Below are positions 17,244 to 27,426 of a DNA stretch of 28,108 nucleotides, one piece after another. Each line of letters starts with the position of its first letter. Position 1 is the stretch's first letter. The notes beneath the pieces were generated by a model. It ran no database searches. It had not been told where the DNA came from and was given only the letters and a program-made list of their open reading frames with translations. Both the position numbers and the translations under genes were made by a program. Source of the DNA: Chara braunii (taxonomy: Eukaryota > Streptophyta > Charophyceae > Charales > Characeae); NCBI GenBank assembly GCA_003427395.1, contig BFEA01000296.1, forward strand, positions 1,811,963 through 1,840,070, given 5' to 3'.

Positions 17244-18125
17244 TGATGAAGACAGGCCCGACTCAGAACAGCAAGCCACGCACGACAGGACCTAATGCAA
17301 ACCGCTAACCTTTCGCTGAAACAGATTTTGCCCGGACAGACGCGCACACATTTTCTCGGAGCGTTCCTGAGAAGACAAGTCGGACTCCGACCCGCCGGCC
17401 TTGCAAGCGAGGTTTTCCCCCGGTCCAATTTTAAACAGTCACGGGGCCGCTGGCATCTATGCGATACTTGGTTAAATATGGGCAGACAAGTATACCCTAT
17501 CTCTGAACTTTTAGAAAGAGACCGGCTCGCTATGCAAGAGAGGTTTTTTCGGAACCAGATTCAAACAGTCGGGGAACAGCTGGCCTATCGACGAAAAACA
17601 AGTTATAACCGGACAGACGAGCATGCACCATCTCTGAACTTTTAGGAGAAAACAGGGCGGATTCGGACCGCCGGTTATGCACGAGAGGTTTCCTCCTGAC
17701 CAAATTCAAACAGTCAGGCCTTTTGGCGAAGCAGATTTGAACTGGACAGAAAAGCACACACAATCTCTGAACCTTTCAAAGGAGACAGGCCGGGTTCAGA
17801 ACGCCGGCTATGCACAAGAGGTTTCCCCCAGACNNNNNNNNNNNNNNNNNNNNNNNNNNNNNNNNNNNNNNNNNNNNNNNNNNNNNNNNNNNNNNNNNNN
17901 NNNNNNNNNNNNNNNNNNNNNNNNNNNNNNNNNAAGAGGTTTCCCCCAGACCAAATTCAAACAGTCAGGCCTTTCGGCGAAGCAGATTAGAACTGGACAG
18001 AAAAGCACACACAATCTCTGAACCTTTCGAAGGGGACAGACTGGATTCCGAACGCCAACTATGTACGAGAGGTTTCCCCCGGACCAAATTCAAACAGTTA
18101 GGGAGCCGACTGGCCTTTCGCAAAA
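17244..18125 (+). repeat. tandem satellite array, ~133 bp unit, at least seven copies
   Basis: Successive units carry TATGCACAAGAGGTTTCCCC, CAAATTCAAACAGTC, a CTTTCGGCGAAGCAGATT-like block and CACACAATCTCTGAACCTTT. Unit starts fall near 17244, 17371, 17518, 17650, 17783 and 18036, with another unit after the gap at 17934. The left copies (17244-17640) are more diverged and partly shortened; the copies next to the gap are nearly identical. Frames across the array are by-products of its periodicity. Confidence 0.85.
17834..17933. other. 100-base assembly gap inside the satellite array
   Basis: Exactly 100 Ns, a conventional placeholder length. The sequence on both sides is the same repeat (AAGAGGTTTCCCCCAGAC), so the real array is probably longer than shown. 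Confidence 0.95.
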
Positions 18126-18243
18126 CAGACTTGGACGATATCTTTTAACGGACCCCGAGGCAGACCAGGTGCGAATCGCCCGCTCGCTAGCAGCACTAGG
18201 CGGAGTCAATTCAAATCACGCACGCTGCTTCCCTGTCGCACGC

Positions 18244-18246
<3 letters not shown>

Positions 18247-18336
<90 letters not shown>
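18247..18336 (+). repeat. (CT)n microsatellite
   Basis: About 90 bases of nearly pure CT dinucleotide with one TTT interruption near the end. The frame through it encodes only SLSLSL and is not a gene. Confidence 0.98.
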
Positions 18337-19259
18337 AGTCTTCCCCCCCCTTTGCGCGCGCTCGGCACCTCTGTATCGAAATCAGTGGCTCCCACCTATC
18401 ACTCTTTTACTCCCCACTCAATTATACTGACGCGGCCTCTTTGAGCCACTATCACTTGTGCTAAAAGAGTCACGTGCATTGCCCCAACAGAAGAAATTTG
18501 AAGAAACCCTTCGCACGATGACTCGAACAACTTAACAAGCCGGACAAAAAAAAAAAACAAAAAAAACTCTCAGCTTGCACACGCACTCTACACCCCGGTT
18601 CATCAATCTTGAAGAAACATCAAGCACTCCCTCATCACTCTATAACTGATACGACTAAGCATGAACCTGAGAATCAACACCCCGCATGCAGGACCTGATC
18701 GCGTGTTCGATTAGAAGCACCTTCTCCCCGCCCCATTCGCCNCGAACCCGGGCTGCTCAACTGCCGACCGGCGTTCTTCGGTCGCGATTCCCGNTCCATC
18801 ATCCGCCTACATTCAGCGTTCTCTGAGCGAACTCAGCCGACTACTCAATCGTCAGCCTGCGCTCGCCACTCTTTGTGCGAGCTGTGCCGACTCGCCCTTC
18901 GTCGTGTATACCTGTCTGTGGCTCTTGCTCGTGCAGCCGACTGAGTCACACTCGCTAGCTCGTTCCCAGACCCAGCTCCGTCAACTCCCAACTCAACGGG
19001 AGAGCCTCGTCCGCCATCGGGAACCAGGTTGCTCTTCCGTGCTTAGCTCACGAGTTCTCCGTTGGAAGCTTGAGGTTGTCCGTTTGACTTGAGAATGCGC
19101 GTGCTACTTCGCTGATAGTTCCGCCCGACGTTCAATCCGATGGCCCTTCCCTCGGCCGACTCCCGCTTTCCCTCTCCCCCTTCTCTCTCACTCTCTCCCT
19201 TCTCCCGAGGGGCTTCTCTCTAGATCTCCCCTCACCCTTTGCCTGTTCTCGATCGCGCA

Positions 19260-19620
19260 GAGTGCTCCGTACGCCTTGATCTGTGGACACTCCCTCTCCC
19301 CTTTCTCCCTCCCTTTTTGCTCGTGCCGCTCCTAGAGCCGTCGCTGGCTGCCGCGCCCTCGCGATAGCAAGCTGTGTGTGCCTTGATCAGTGGTTACACC
19401 CCCTTCTTTCTCTCTCGCTGCGCGTGTCGTTTCTCATTTCGCGATCAGTCGTTCGCTACCGTGCCCTCGCGCGAGCAAGCTCCGTGCATCTAGATCTGTG
19501 GACCTCCTCCTCCTCTCTCTCTCTCTCTCTCTGCGCGTGTCTTCTCTCGCTCCGCGACCCGTTGCTCGCTACCGCGCCCTCACACGAGCAAACTCCGTGC
19601 GCCTTAATCCCTCGGTCGAG
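19260..19620 (+). repeat. minisatellite-like tandem repeat, ~110 bp unit
   Basis: Units begin near 19260, 19368, 19477 and 19589 with CTCCGTGCGCCTTGATCTGTGG-like sequence (variants AGTGCTCCGTACGCC, CAAGCTGTGTGTGCC, CAAGCTCCGTGCATC, CAAACTCCGTGCGCC). Each continues through a CT-rich part to CGCTACCGYGCCCTCGCGCG. Spacing is 108-112 bases. Confidence 0.75.
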
Positions 19621-19727
19621 AGTCGCCTTCCCCTCCCAGCCGCTATCGCGGAGATGCCCTCTCGCCTCTTCCGATCGCGAGTGCGTGCAGGCACCGAAGA
19701 GCGTCAAACCCGTGAGTAGACGTGCGC

Positions 19728-19960
19728 GCCTGACTCCATCCCGGCGAGTAGTCGAGCGCTTCCACCGTACTTCCTTCTAGAGCGCAGCGAAACGCTCTGT
19801 GCGTCCCAGTGCTCCTTACTCCTCCCCAACGAGTAGTCGAGCTCTTACGAACGTGCTCCTCTCTCGACCGCGGCGAAAAGCGACCCGCCTCTGGCTCCTA
19901 CCCGGCGAGTAGTAGAACGCTTCCCTTCGTACACTTCGTGCGCGCCCCTCTGACTCCTCT
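19728..19960 (+). repeat. second short degenerate tandem repeat, ~80 bp unit
   Basis: Three units contain GGCGAGTAGTCGAGCGCTT, AACGAGTAGTCGAGCTCTT and GGCGAGTAGTAGAACGCTT, each preceded by TGACTCC/CTTACTCC/TGGCTCC-type sequence and followed by CGNACTTC-like sequence. Weak but regular. Confidence 0.55.
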
Positions 19961-21411
19961 CGTGCTTTCCTTTATACTTGCTCGTTTCCTGTTCCCAGCT
20001 TTCCAGACGCCAGAACCCCCTCCCCAAATTTTCCCAAATTTTTTTCTTTCTCGCTCTCATCCTCTATCCTTCTTCCAGTCCTCACTTTTTCTCCCGCCCA
20101 TCATCCCTTCTCTCAATCTTCAACCAATAAGAAACACTCTTGCTTTATCCCGAGGATCAGTCTCATGAGGCATCGGGGGGCGACCGACTATCCTCTCCTC
20201 TTCGTTGTCGTTCTCCACGTTCATATCTCGCGGCGGTTATCAAGAAGAGTGAGGAGCGTGCGCCCCCGTTCCCGCCTTGTTGTAGAGTAATTCAACCGTT
20301 GCCTTCGGATTTGGTTGCTTGCTTTCGCCGAAGATGGTTGGTCTCCCTCAGTCTTCCGACGGAAGACTCAGCTTAAGTCGCCCGACGATCCTTCCCAGCT
20401 CTATCAGACACTTCATTTGTGTGCCGTTCGCCTCCCTCCCATCTCGTCGCGTTCTCTCGCTCACTGCTTTGTCGAAGCCTGGTTTCTCGTCCGTTTGTCT
20501 CCCTCTAGCTCTTCGTTCACTAGACTGCGCCCCCATTCCCCCCCATTCCAGGCTTTGGCCATCCCCGGGTTTCGTCCACCGACCTTTCAGCAGTACCCAG
20601 TTCGACATTCGAACATCTTCCATTGTCAGTCCCTTGCGATGGCCTCCAAGAACCATCTTTGCTAACTCCATCTACCGACGATTGAGCTCCGCGTATTCCC
20701 CTTCACTAGTGCATGTTCCAGGCCCCACCCCTGGCCTCGATACAATCAGTACTGTAACGGCACCCCGCCCCCTTGGCCCCTTCTCACCCACTTTCTTGGT
20801 GGGCGGTGTGTTATCCGTACCCGACCTTCAGGTCCTCCCTAGATTCTCCACCCCCCCCCTTTAGCACATATTTCGACTCCTTCCCTTGGCCTCGATACTT
20901 GCGAAATTGCTATCCCTCTCTTCCGCTTAGTCGTGCTTCCTTCCCCCACTTGGCNACCGACTCCTGCTCGCAATGCAGATAGTTTTCCTGATCGGTTGAT
21001 TCGCGGTTACGACCCTTGGTCTTCGTGCGAGCCCATCCTCGGTGCAACTGTGCTTTTGTCATGGCCTCATTTGCCTCTGGAAAGTCCNAAGGCGTACCTC
21101 GTGAGACCGGTTATAAATCTGGCCCCCCTCTCAGTCATCCCTGAATCTTCACATGCTTCGGAGTTTTCCATGGCCTGCTTCAAAGTTGGCCATCGATCCT
21201 TGACCCCTCACCCTAGGTACTGAAAACTCGATCCTTTTGAATCCGCCCATGCTCGTTTGCGATCAATGTGCGGAACGTCACTCCAGCCAGTTGAAGGGTC
21301 AGTATGCAGACCCGGATGCCCGAGGACATCCTTAAATACCATAACCGCACGCACACATACGTCAAAACCAAGCAAAACAATGAGAAAGAAGGGGAAAAAA
21401 ATGGTATTCAT
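19961..21411. other. C/T-rich interval without a supportable gene
   Basis: Long plus-strand frames exist (20319-20864 and 20933-21223), rich in Pro and Ser because of the C/T-rich composition. They show no domain I know; undetermined bases fall at 20955 and 21088. A decayed retroelement region is possible but not shown. Confidence 0.4.
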
Positions 21412-22829
21412 TTAAAAAAAAACCTTCGGCTGGTAGACAGTCGCCCGACACTGGCGCCTGTTTTTGAGGCATCGTTCGATCAACTTTTCGTTAGCCGCTT
21501 CGGAAATGGTTAGCAGATAGGGAATAGGGACGGGGATCCGAAGATCCAGAGCCTTCAAGGCATCCAATACGTCGATATGGCCATCCTTGTATTCAGGACC
21601 AGGTGCCGCAAGGTCTTCGAACTCAGGTCGCCACGGCCCGAGGTCGCTTTCCTCGGTAATCCGTTGGACGTGACGTATCACTCTGATGGTCCTGGGTTCG
21701 AACATCGCCGCAGCCATGTATTCATCGGGCGCTATCTCGGTGGCCGCAGGGGTCACCATTTCCGTTGCCCCGGTATCCATCACCGTGGCCACCCTCCCTT
21801 GTCCTGCAGCGGTTGGAGCAGCCAGCGGGATTTGGGAAGGCCCAGCGGGCCTACCCTGAGTTCGAGGTTTCGGACAATCTTTCGCAAGGTGACCTGGCCG
21901 ATTGCAGTTATAACAGCGTAGGGGCGGGACAGCCCCGACCACTGTCGGTCTTATCATAGGGGCCCCGGCGGCCATAGCCGCTTGTTGCCGTTGTGCGGCG
22001 GCTAGGCGTTGCCACTGCAGGCCCTGAACGAACTCCGTCAGCGGGGCCACTACCGTAACTAATTGGGCCGCGACCTCTTTTATGGACACTTCTTCCTCAC
22101 CCCGGCCTCCTGGTGCTTGACTAGAGCGACGGAGGTCGAAGCAGAGGAAGAAGCTTTCCGATCCACGCCTTTTTTTGTCTGAACCAACCCAAAGCGATCT
22201 TCGAACATTCGTGCCGTAGCGGAGTAGCTATTGCGTCAAACACCCAAAGGGTCATCTTCGTCGGATTCTGAGTCCAGGCCCACGTCGTAATTTTCTTTCC
22301 CGTACTTAATTGCGTACTGGATTAGCTCCGTCAGGGTATGTTCTATAGGGTTGCATTTCTTACGGATCTTTTTTCGCAGACGCGAATCTGACAATCCTCT
22401 GACGAAATCAGTCCGTACCATTTTCTCGTCCACCCCGGAGCGCTCGGCTAGGTACGTAAAACGTTCAGCATATCTAGCCAAGGTCTCCCGAGGCTGCTGC
22501 TTGTATTCCTTTATTAGACGGAGGCATTGACCTGGTGCGATGTGATCAAATCTGTCGAGAAATTTCCTCTGGAAGGCCGGCCAATTAGTGAAGGGGTTAT
22601 GTCCATACCACTCAAGAGCGGTTCCGGCTAACCTTCCGGGGATTCGTTCTCGGAGCAACCGGTCCGACCAGCCCTGTGCTTTCAAGGCAGCTAGCCAGGT
22701 GCGAGGGTCGGTATCATCTTCGGAAAAAATAGGAACTTCGGAAGGAGGAGGTACAAAGTACAGGGGATAATTGGCCATCCCCGCGTGGTTATCACCGTCG
22801 TTTTCACCCCCAATTCCGGGTTCCACCAT
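21412..22829 (-). pseudogene. gypsy-like retrotransposon gag polyprotein, broken
   Basis: Minus strand from ATG 22829. The first piece (to TGA 22236-22238) is a typical Retrotrans_gag domain: TALEWYGHNPFTNWPAFQRK, RLIKEYKQQPRETLARYAER, FVRGLSDSRLRKKI. After the stop the frame must shift before the second piece (about 22089-21412). That piece carries a CCHC zinc knuckle, CYNCNRPGHLAKDC, at about residues 59-72, and ends LPIP-like IPVPIPYLLTISEAANEKL, then TAA. The zinc knuckle binds the element RNA in the particle. No protease, reverse transcriptase, RNase H or integrase follows in the window, so it is truncated or was a gag-only element. One nonsense codon and at least one frameshift disable it. 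Confidence 0.85.
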
Positions 22830-23017
22830 CGTGGGAGGCGGGTTTCGAGCCCGGCCTCTCGCTCGGTTCTGATTGCTATTCGTGGGCCGCCGGCGACGAG
22901 GAGCCAGCCTACTTAAAAATGAGAAAAATCTTTAAAAAGAAATATCAGAGAAAGAAAGAAAGAAAACTCTTAAGCAGGGTATTCGTCCTAGGAAAACCTC
23001 GGAGCCGAAACGAATCA
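22830..23017 (-). other. retroelement untranslated leader
   Basis: About 190 bases between the primer binding site and the gag start, the normal size for a gypsy-type leader. It contains a purine-rich GAAAGAAAGAAAG stretch on the plus strand near 22950-22968. Confidence 0.55.
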
Positions 23018-23029
23018 GCTCTGATACCA
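23018..23029 (-). other. primer binding site for initiator tRNA-Met
   Basis: Minus-strand TGGTATCAGAGC is the standard plant LTR-retrotransposon primer binding site, complementary to the 3' end of initiator tRNA-Met. Its position 189 bases upstream of gag and its orientation agree with the coding remnant. Confidence 0.85.
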
Positions 23030-23900
23030 ACCTCACTCCCCCTCGCGGCTTCCTGTACTGGGTCGCCGATCAGAGTTCTAGGAGGGGCGTGGCCGAGGAT
23101 TTTTGGCCGTAGGGGTTGAGTCTCCCGGACGAAACAGGAGGCGCTCGTTTCGTGTCAGAGGTTACCTCGGAGTCGAACTGTCGTCGCGAAGTCCCGTGGG
23201 GGTCGGATCGTTCCGAAATGATAAAATCAGAAGGGTTTCCGCGAAAACGAACTGCCGTCGTGCATCAGGACGGGAAAAGGCCTTAAGGGGAGAGGGCCAT
23301 GGAGGCGAGAGACAAAACTTCGGGCGTCAGGGGTTTAGGGGATAGGTGGTGGGTTCGAAGCCTTCAGGCCTCGTCATCGGCCTCACGAAGTGACCGAACC
23401 ATCGAGTCTTTGCTGTAGAGGTGATTGGTTCGAGGCCTTCAAGCCTCAGCGTCGGACTCCCAAAGTCCGCGCGGAAGGTTCCGGGCAGATAAAGCGGCGG
23501 GAGGACTCGCCGACATCCGAGTTCGAAATTGTGCGGGCAGCGCCCCCGCACTACGGGAAAGCTCGGGGAAACGTGTCGCTCCCTCGTAACCCAGGACCAG
23601 TCATCGCAAAAAACACGAGTCCCCCTTGCGACACCAGCGACAATCAAACTGCGGCCGCCACGCGGCGTGAGCGGCCGACCAGGGCAACACAGTCAAGCCC
23701 GTATAAGGCAATATTAGAGTCGGGGAATCAAAACGCTCAATCAAGACAAAACCGTTCCCCCTTATATCACAAGCCCGAGGCGGGTCTCGCCAGCACACTT
23801 GCCCCGTTCCCCTCAGCGCGCGCCGTACATCCGCATCGCAGTAGACGCTGTCGTCATCTGTGATGGGGAAGGTCGGTAGCGGGGTGAGACGATCGGAGGT
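23030..23900 (-). mobile_element. probable 5' LTR of the gag element (boundaries unresolved)
   Basis: The sequence beyond the primer binding site must be the LTR. A TATA-like GATATAAGGGG lies on the minus strand at about 23759-23769. A 21-base direct repeat with two mismatches (GGTTCGAAGCCTTCAGGCCT at 23352 and its variant at 23427) is internal. The expected CA end is not seen directly next to the primer site, and I cannot find a second LTR copy in the window, so both ends are guesses. Confidence 0.4.
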
Positions 23901-25225
23901 AGGCGATGAACACGGGCAAGATCCCGCGCTCCCGGTCATCCGAACCAACATCGACTCCATACAACACTCGATGCAACCTTCTCTCTCAGGGTTAGTGCGT
24001 CGGAGGAGGAAGGCAAAATCGAAGCTCTCTTCCTCTTGCAGGGGCGTCGACCGCGCGTGCGGACTCAGGCGGTTGACGTCACCGGTACGGGGACGAGAAG
24101 CTCAAAAAGGAAGGCGGGAGAGAGCGGGAGGGAGCTTACACCGAGAACGCGCGCGCGCGCGAAGGGCCGCGGAAGGGAGGGGAACAACGGGATGAACACA
24201 CTCGTACTCCTAGGCAGACGGTCCCCCAGTTCAGTTTCCCCGTCCCCACCCGGACAAGCACATACACACATGCATGCAAACAATCAAGAACCCCTGACAG
24301 GACATCTAATCATCCATAGACCTTCGACATCACTCATGTGCACAACCAGCTCCCATCACTCGGGGCTTCACACACACGACATGCATAGACAAAGCAGCCA
24401 TGGAGATAAAAGCGAGTCCTTCTTGTACACAAAAATTTCAATTAACGGCCGCCCCCAGGCGCAGCCTTCGAACCTCCCCAGACCACCGACCACCATAGCC
24501 ACAAGGCCCTGCCGCGGCCGGCGTCAAATCCCCACCGCTGCTCGGTCCCTCCGACTGCGTCGCCCCGAGACTACCGCGGGTCCACCCCACGTCGTCACTC
24601 CGCCCGTCCTTGGGCTCGTCGAGCCTGTTCGGCGCCGCGGACTTTCGCGCATAGCTCGCGCAGCATTGCAGCCGAGATCAAAGAGAGGGAGAGGAGAGGG
24701 TTGCGTGAATTTATAGCGCGGGAGGCGGCGGGTTGTCAGCACGAGGTGCGGGCAGCGCAGGGTGTAGATGAGCAGGACAGGAGAAAGGTGGGGAGTTAGG
24801 GGGTTCGACCCGCGGGGTTGCATGGTCCTACGTGATTGGGGTGTTCGTACAAGTGGTGCGCGGTTTCCCGCTGTCCACGTTGATCCGAGCATCCCAACTA
24901 CGCGGCCAATCACTTCGCGGGGAAGATGGGGCCAGGATCGAGCTGGGCAGAGGGGAAGACGAAGAGTCTGGCATGGGGGAAATGCGCGCAGCAAAAAGGG
25001 AAGATGGCGCGGGAATGCGAAGCAAGAAACGGGGGCGCGATACGCGCGAAGAAGTCGGGGCTTAGGCGCGTGCGCGCAAAAATTCAAAAAGTCCCCACCA
25101 AAACCGTTTCTTGGTTTTCATGCCGCGGCCGCTATTCGCCTGCGCGGGAATTATTAACCAAAAAAAATGAAAAAGCCGTTTCGAAAAGAAAACAAAAGCA
25201 AAAAGAAAGAAAAAACCTTGTTTGT
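23901..25225. other. GC-rich interval without a supportable gene
   Basis: Two long opposing frames (24036-24716 plus, 25087-24524 minus) cover each other and have arginine/proline-rich composition expected from GC-rich DNA. A minor alternating CG run occurs near 24150-24160 and an A-rich stretch at 25155-25215. It may be an extension of the LTR. No gene is called. Confidence 0.4.
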
Positions 25226-25289
25226 CTGCATCCGTGCCTCGGGGCTTCCGGAGGATTTTTCCTCAGGGATACGGCAAGCCGCGCGGTAC

Positions 25290-25385
25290 GGATCGGACCT
25301 TATCACAGGCTATCTCTAGGCGACAGGCGCCAAGCTTGCCCAGGAAGGTATTGTGTGCCTTACAACTGAGCTAGGCCGCAAGATG
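25290..25385 (-). mobile_element. tRNA-derived SINE, shortened copy
   Basis: On the minus strand an A-box-like GCCTAGCTCAGTTGTAAGGC (near 25350-25372) is followed, after loss of the B box present in the other copy, by CCTGGGCAAGCTTGG and CTAGAGATAGCC. The same body sequence occurs in the copy at 26745-26872. The lower-coordinate end is approximate. Confidence 0.6.
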
Positions 25386-25670
25386 GTGCTATAGTGCTAT
25401 TGGAGAAAAGAAAGGAAGTCCACTCATTTTTTTCACTCGTCCATTGGCTGACACATTCTGAGTTGCAAAGACTCTGGAGAGAATCTTCTCCACCACTCGA
25501 TTCACGTACACATCGATGGACTGCTGAAGTCACCAAATGCCACATGCTATCGAAAAGGCCACAGTAGCGGTTTCAAACGGTGCTAGTGGGTCCTACAGTC
25601 TTCCCCCGAACAATTATGTACTATTCAACTTTCCCGGAAAAAGGTCGATTTCTGGAAGTCGCCCCCTGAA

Positions 25671-25757
25671 ATCCAAATAGTACGCACGTACGTTCTATTC
25701 AAATAGTACGCATGTTGGTTCTATTCGAACAGACGGGTGTTCTATTCAAATAGACCA
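25671..25757 (+). repeat. short direct repeats of ~23 bp (CTATTCAAATAG core)
   Basis: TCCAAATAGTACGCACGTACG, TTCTATTCAAATAGTACGCA then TGTTGG, TTCTATTCGAACAGACGGGTG and TTCTATTCAAATAGACCAC follow one another directly, giving about four diverging units. Confidence 0.65.
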
Positions 25758-25812
25758 CACTCATGCCTGCCTGCAGTGTCACACTCATTTCCAGGTGCGC
25801 GCCCTGCAGTAT

Positions 25813-25813
25813 G

Positions 25814-25870
<57 letters not shown>

Positions 25871-25884
25871 GTGTGTGTGTGTGT
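25813..25884 (+). repeat. (GT)n microsatellite
   Basis: About 70 bases of GT dinucleotide with one C interruption near 25866, just upstream (plus-strand sense) of the hammerhead motif. Confidence 0.97.
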
Positions 25885-25924
25885 TGTCATATTCTCTATA
25901 CACTCAAAAAAAGCATGACTGTAC

Positions 25925-25981
25925 CAGACTGTTTCGTCGGACTTTCACCGACTCATCAGGAGGTTGAACCCCGACAGTCTG
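25925..25981 (-). ncRNA. hammerhead ribozyme, type III
   Basis: Read on the minus strand. Stem III: CAGACTGT pairs perfectly with ACAGTCTG (8 bp, open at both outer ends). The cleavage position follows the C after CAGACTGT (plus-strand base 25973). Stem I: GGGG, loop TTCAA, CCTC. Core CTGATGA, then stem II GTCGG/CCGAC with loop TGAAAGT, then GAA followed by the A of stem III. Every catalytic core base of the hammerhead consensus (CUGANGA, GAA, the A-U pair, H at the cleavage site) is present and all three stems close without mismatch apart from one G-U pair. Hammerheads self-cleave RNA. In plants, type III forms are known from retrozymes and small circular RNAs. Activity is not shown by sequence alone. 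Confidence 0.88.
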
Positions 25982-26350
25982 CCCAGGATGCATTTGACTG
26001 ATGGATAAGGACTCACCACATCGCCCAGAGTTAGCGATACCCCTAAGAGATCAAAGTGGTCGACTTTACTCACACCAACCTTGCAATCCTAGCAGACAAC
26101 TCTACACACCCACTCAGCCATGGACACCGAATGGCATGACTGCTAGTACGGTCCCGTCTGTGTGTGTGTGTTACCTGAAGGTCCTGTTTGCGGGAAGACT
26201 GGAGGTACCTGTACGAGGTACATAACTTTTTTTTGGGGGGGGGAGGGAAAGGGCATTTTCGGAAGTTGATACCCTATATTCGTAGCATAACGCACGTGTT
26301 TTTTGCTCGGGGGAAGACTGTAGGCCCCCTACGACACTACTGTAGTTGTC

Positions 26351-26375
26351 TTTTTTTTTTTTTTTTTTTTTTTTT
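26351..26375 (+). repeat. T-run (25 bases)
   Basis: Uninterrupted T, about 25 bases beyond the right inverted repeat. On the minus strand it is an A-run, possibly the tail of an old retroposon, but no matching body is recognised. Confidence 0.9.
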
Positions 26376-26744
26376 AAGTAATCTATATTCTTCTCTCAAT
26401 CTTCTTTTGTATATATTCTATCTCATCCTCTCTCTACTCTATATATAGTACGGGGAACACCAACCAAACCTGGAATTCTCCCCAGCCCACCCGGTAGGTT
26501 GCTGTGGTGCAAGAGCAAGCAAGGCTTGTATCAGCCCCTCATCACGATGATGCAGGGTGATCAGGCAGGCATTGCCGACGGGGGAAACGGGCGATGCGAG
26601 TGCCTATAGCAGCTTTGGCAAGTCACCTGCACCTCCCCCTACCCCCCTCCAACCCCCATTAGCAGTGTCTAATGGCGCATATCATTGCTGCATAGCAGCC
26701 AACCATATTTGGCCAAGGTCCTGCCAATGCTGGCTTGGAGAGCC

Positions 26745-26872
26745 AACGGGTTATCTCTAGCTGGTAGAACACCAAGCTTGCCCAGGCACGTACGTGAGGC
26801 CAATGGGGATCGAACCCACGACCTCCTGAATGCAACTTCTGTGCCTTACCAACTGAGCTAAGCCCGCAGGCT
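26745..26872 (-). mobile_element. tRNA-derived SINE copy with A and B boxes
   Basis: Minus strand: A box GCTTAGCTCAGTTGGTAAGG (about 26843-26863), B box GGGTTCGATCCCC (26805-26817), then CCTGGGCAAGCTTGG and CTAGAGATAACC, a body shared with the copy at 25290-25385. A tRNA fold fails: the presumed acceptor strand GCGGGCT has no partner after the B box and the anticodon arm does not close. It is therefore a SINE head with an internal RNA polymerase III promoter, not a tRNA gene. Confidence 0.7.
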
Positions 26873-26974
26873 CACTGGACTTGTCTTGACATCTTTTCTT
26901 TTTTTTAAGTTGTCTTGACTCTTGACATCTCCGTTTACCACGCCGACTGCAAGCGCCGTACGAGTTCCGGGGGG

Positions 26975-27113
26975 GAGGTCCCACTAGCAAAGAAGAGTGG
27001 ATGGACTGGCTGCATCCGGACGTGTTTGTGGATAGGTGCAGAAAGTGGACATTGAACTGCTTTTCTGCACCGCTGCTTAAACATCGTCCAGATTCAGGTG
27101 CTAGTGGGACCTC
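26975..27113. repeat. 15 bp perfect inverted repeat around a 109 bp spacer
   Basis: GAGGTCCCACTAGCA (26975-26989) is the exact complement of 27099-27113 (TGCTAGTGGGACCTC), and the flanks outward are similar (GTTCCGGG and GTTTCGGG type). Nearly the same motif, TGCTAGTGGGTCC, lies at 25581 beside the left inverted repeat of the hammerhead-bearing element. Confidence 0.6.
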
Positions 27114-27354
27114 GGCCCGAAACTGGATCCGGGTGCGGATCCGGACGCCTGCAGTCGGAGTCGCGTTGGTGACCGTAGTAGTAGTAGGTGCTAATGGCGC
27201 GCTGGCGAAGCTGGAGCATAGCGCGCTATTGATTGATCGATTGACTGAAGACAGTGAAGAGTCAAGGAGACATGCTCAAGAACGACAGGCGCGTTCTCTC
27301 TCGTGTTGCGACCTTCTCTCTTGTTGTTCTATTCGTCAGTCTGTGTGTTTCTCG

Positions 27355-27426
<72 letters not shown>

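Larger units (their letters stand above)
25592..26324. mobile_element. 733 bp element with 22 bp terminal inverted repeats
   Basis: 25592-25613 (CCTACAGTCTTCCCCCGAAC...) and 26303-26324 are inverted copies with a single mismatch. Looser similarity continues outside (ACAGTAG near 25561 and its inverse near 26339-26345). Inside are short direct repeats (CTATTCAAATAG type), a GT microsatellite and a hammerhead motif. There is no transposase frame, so if mobile it is non-autonomous. I cannot define a target-site duplication. Confidence 0.5.

Noticed and set aside
18538-18560. Poly(A) tail of another retroposon
   Set aside because: The A-rich run is broken by C, and I can find neither a body with a recognised 3' end nor a target-site duplication.
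20319-20864. 181-codon plus-strand gene
   Set aside because: Pro/Ser-rich translation of C/T-rich DNA, with an equally long overlapping frame. No domain or conserved motif is visible.
24036-24716. 226-codon plus-strand gene
   Set aside because: GC-rich sequence open on both strands; arginine/proline-rich translation without any domain; the opposing 187-codon frame is no better.
26800-26875. A tRNA gene on the minus strand
   Set aside because: A and B boxes are good, but the acceptor stem and anticodon arm do not pair and the body continues into sequence shared with another repeat copy. It is a SINE head.
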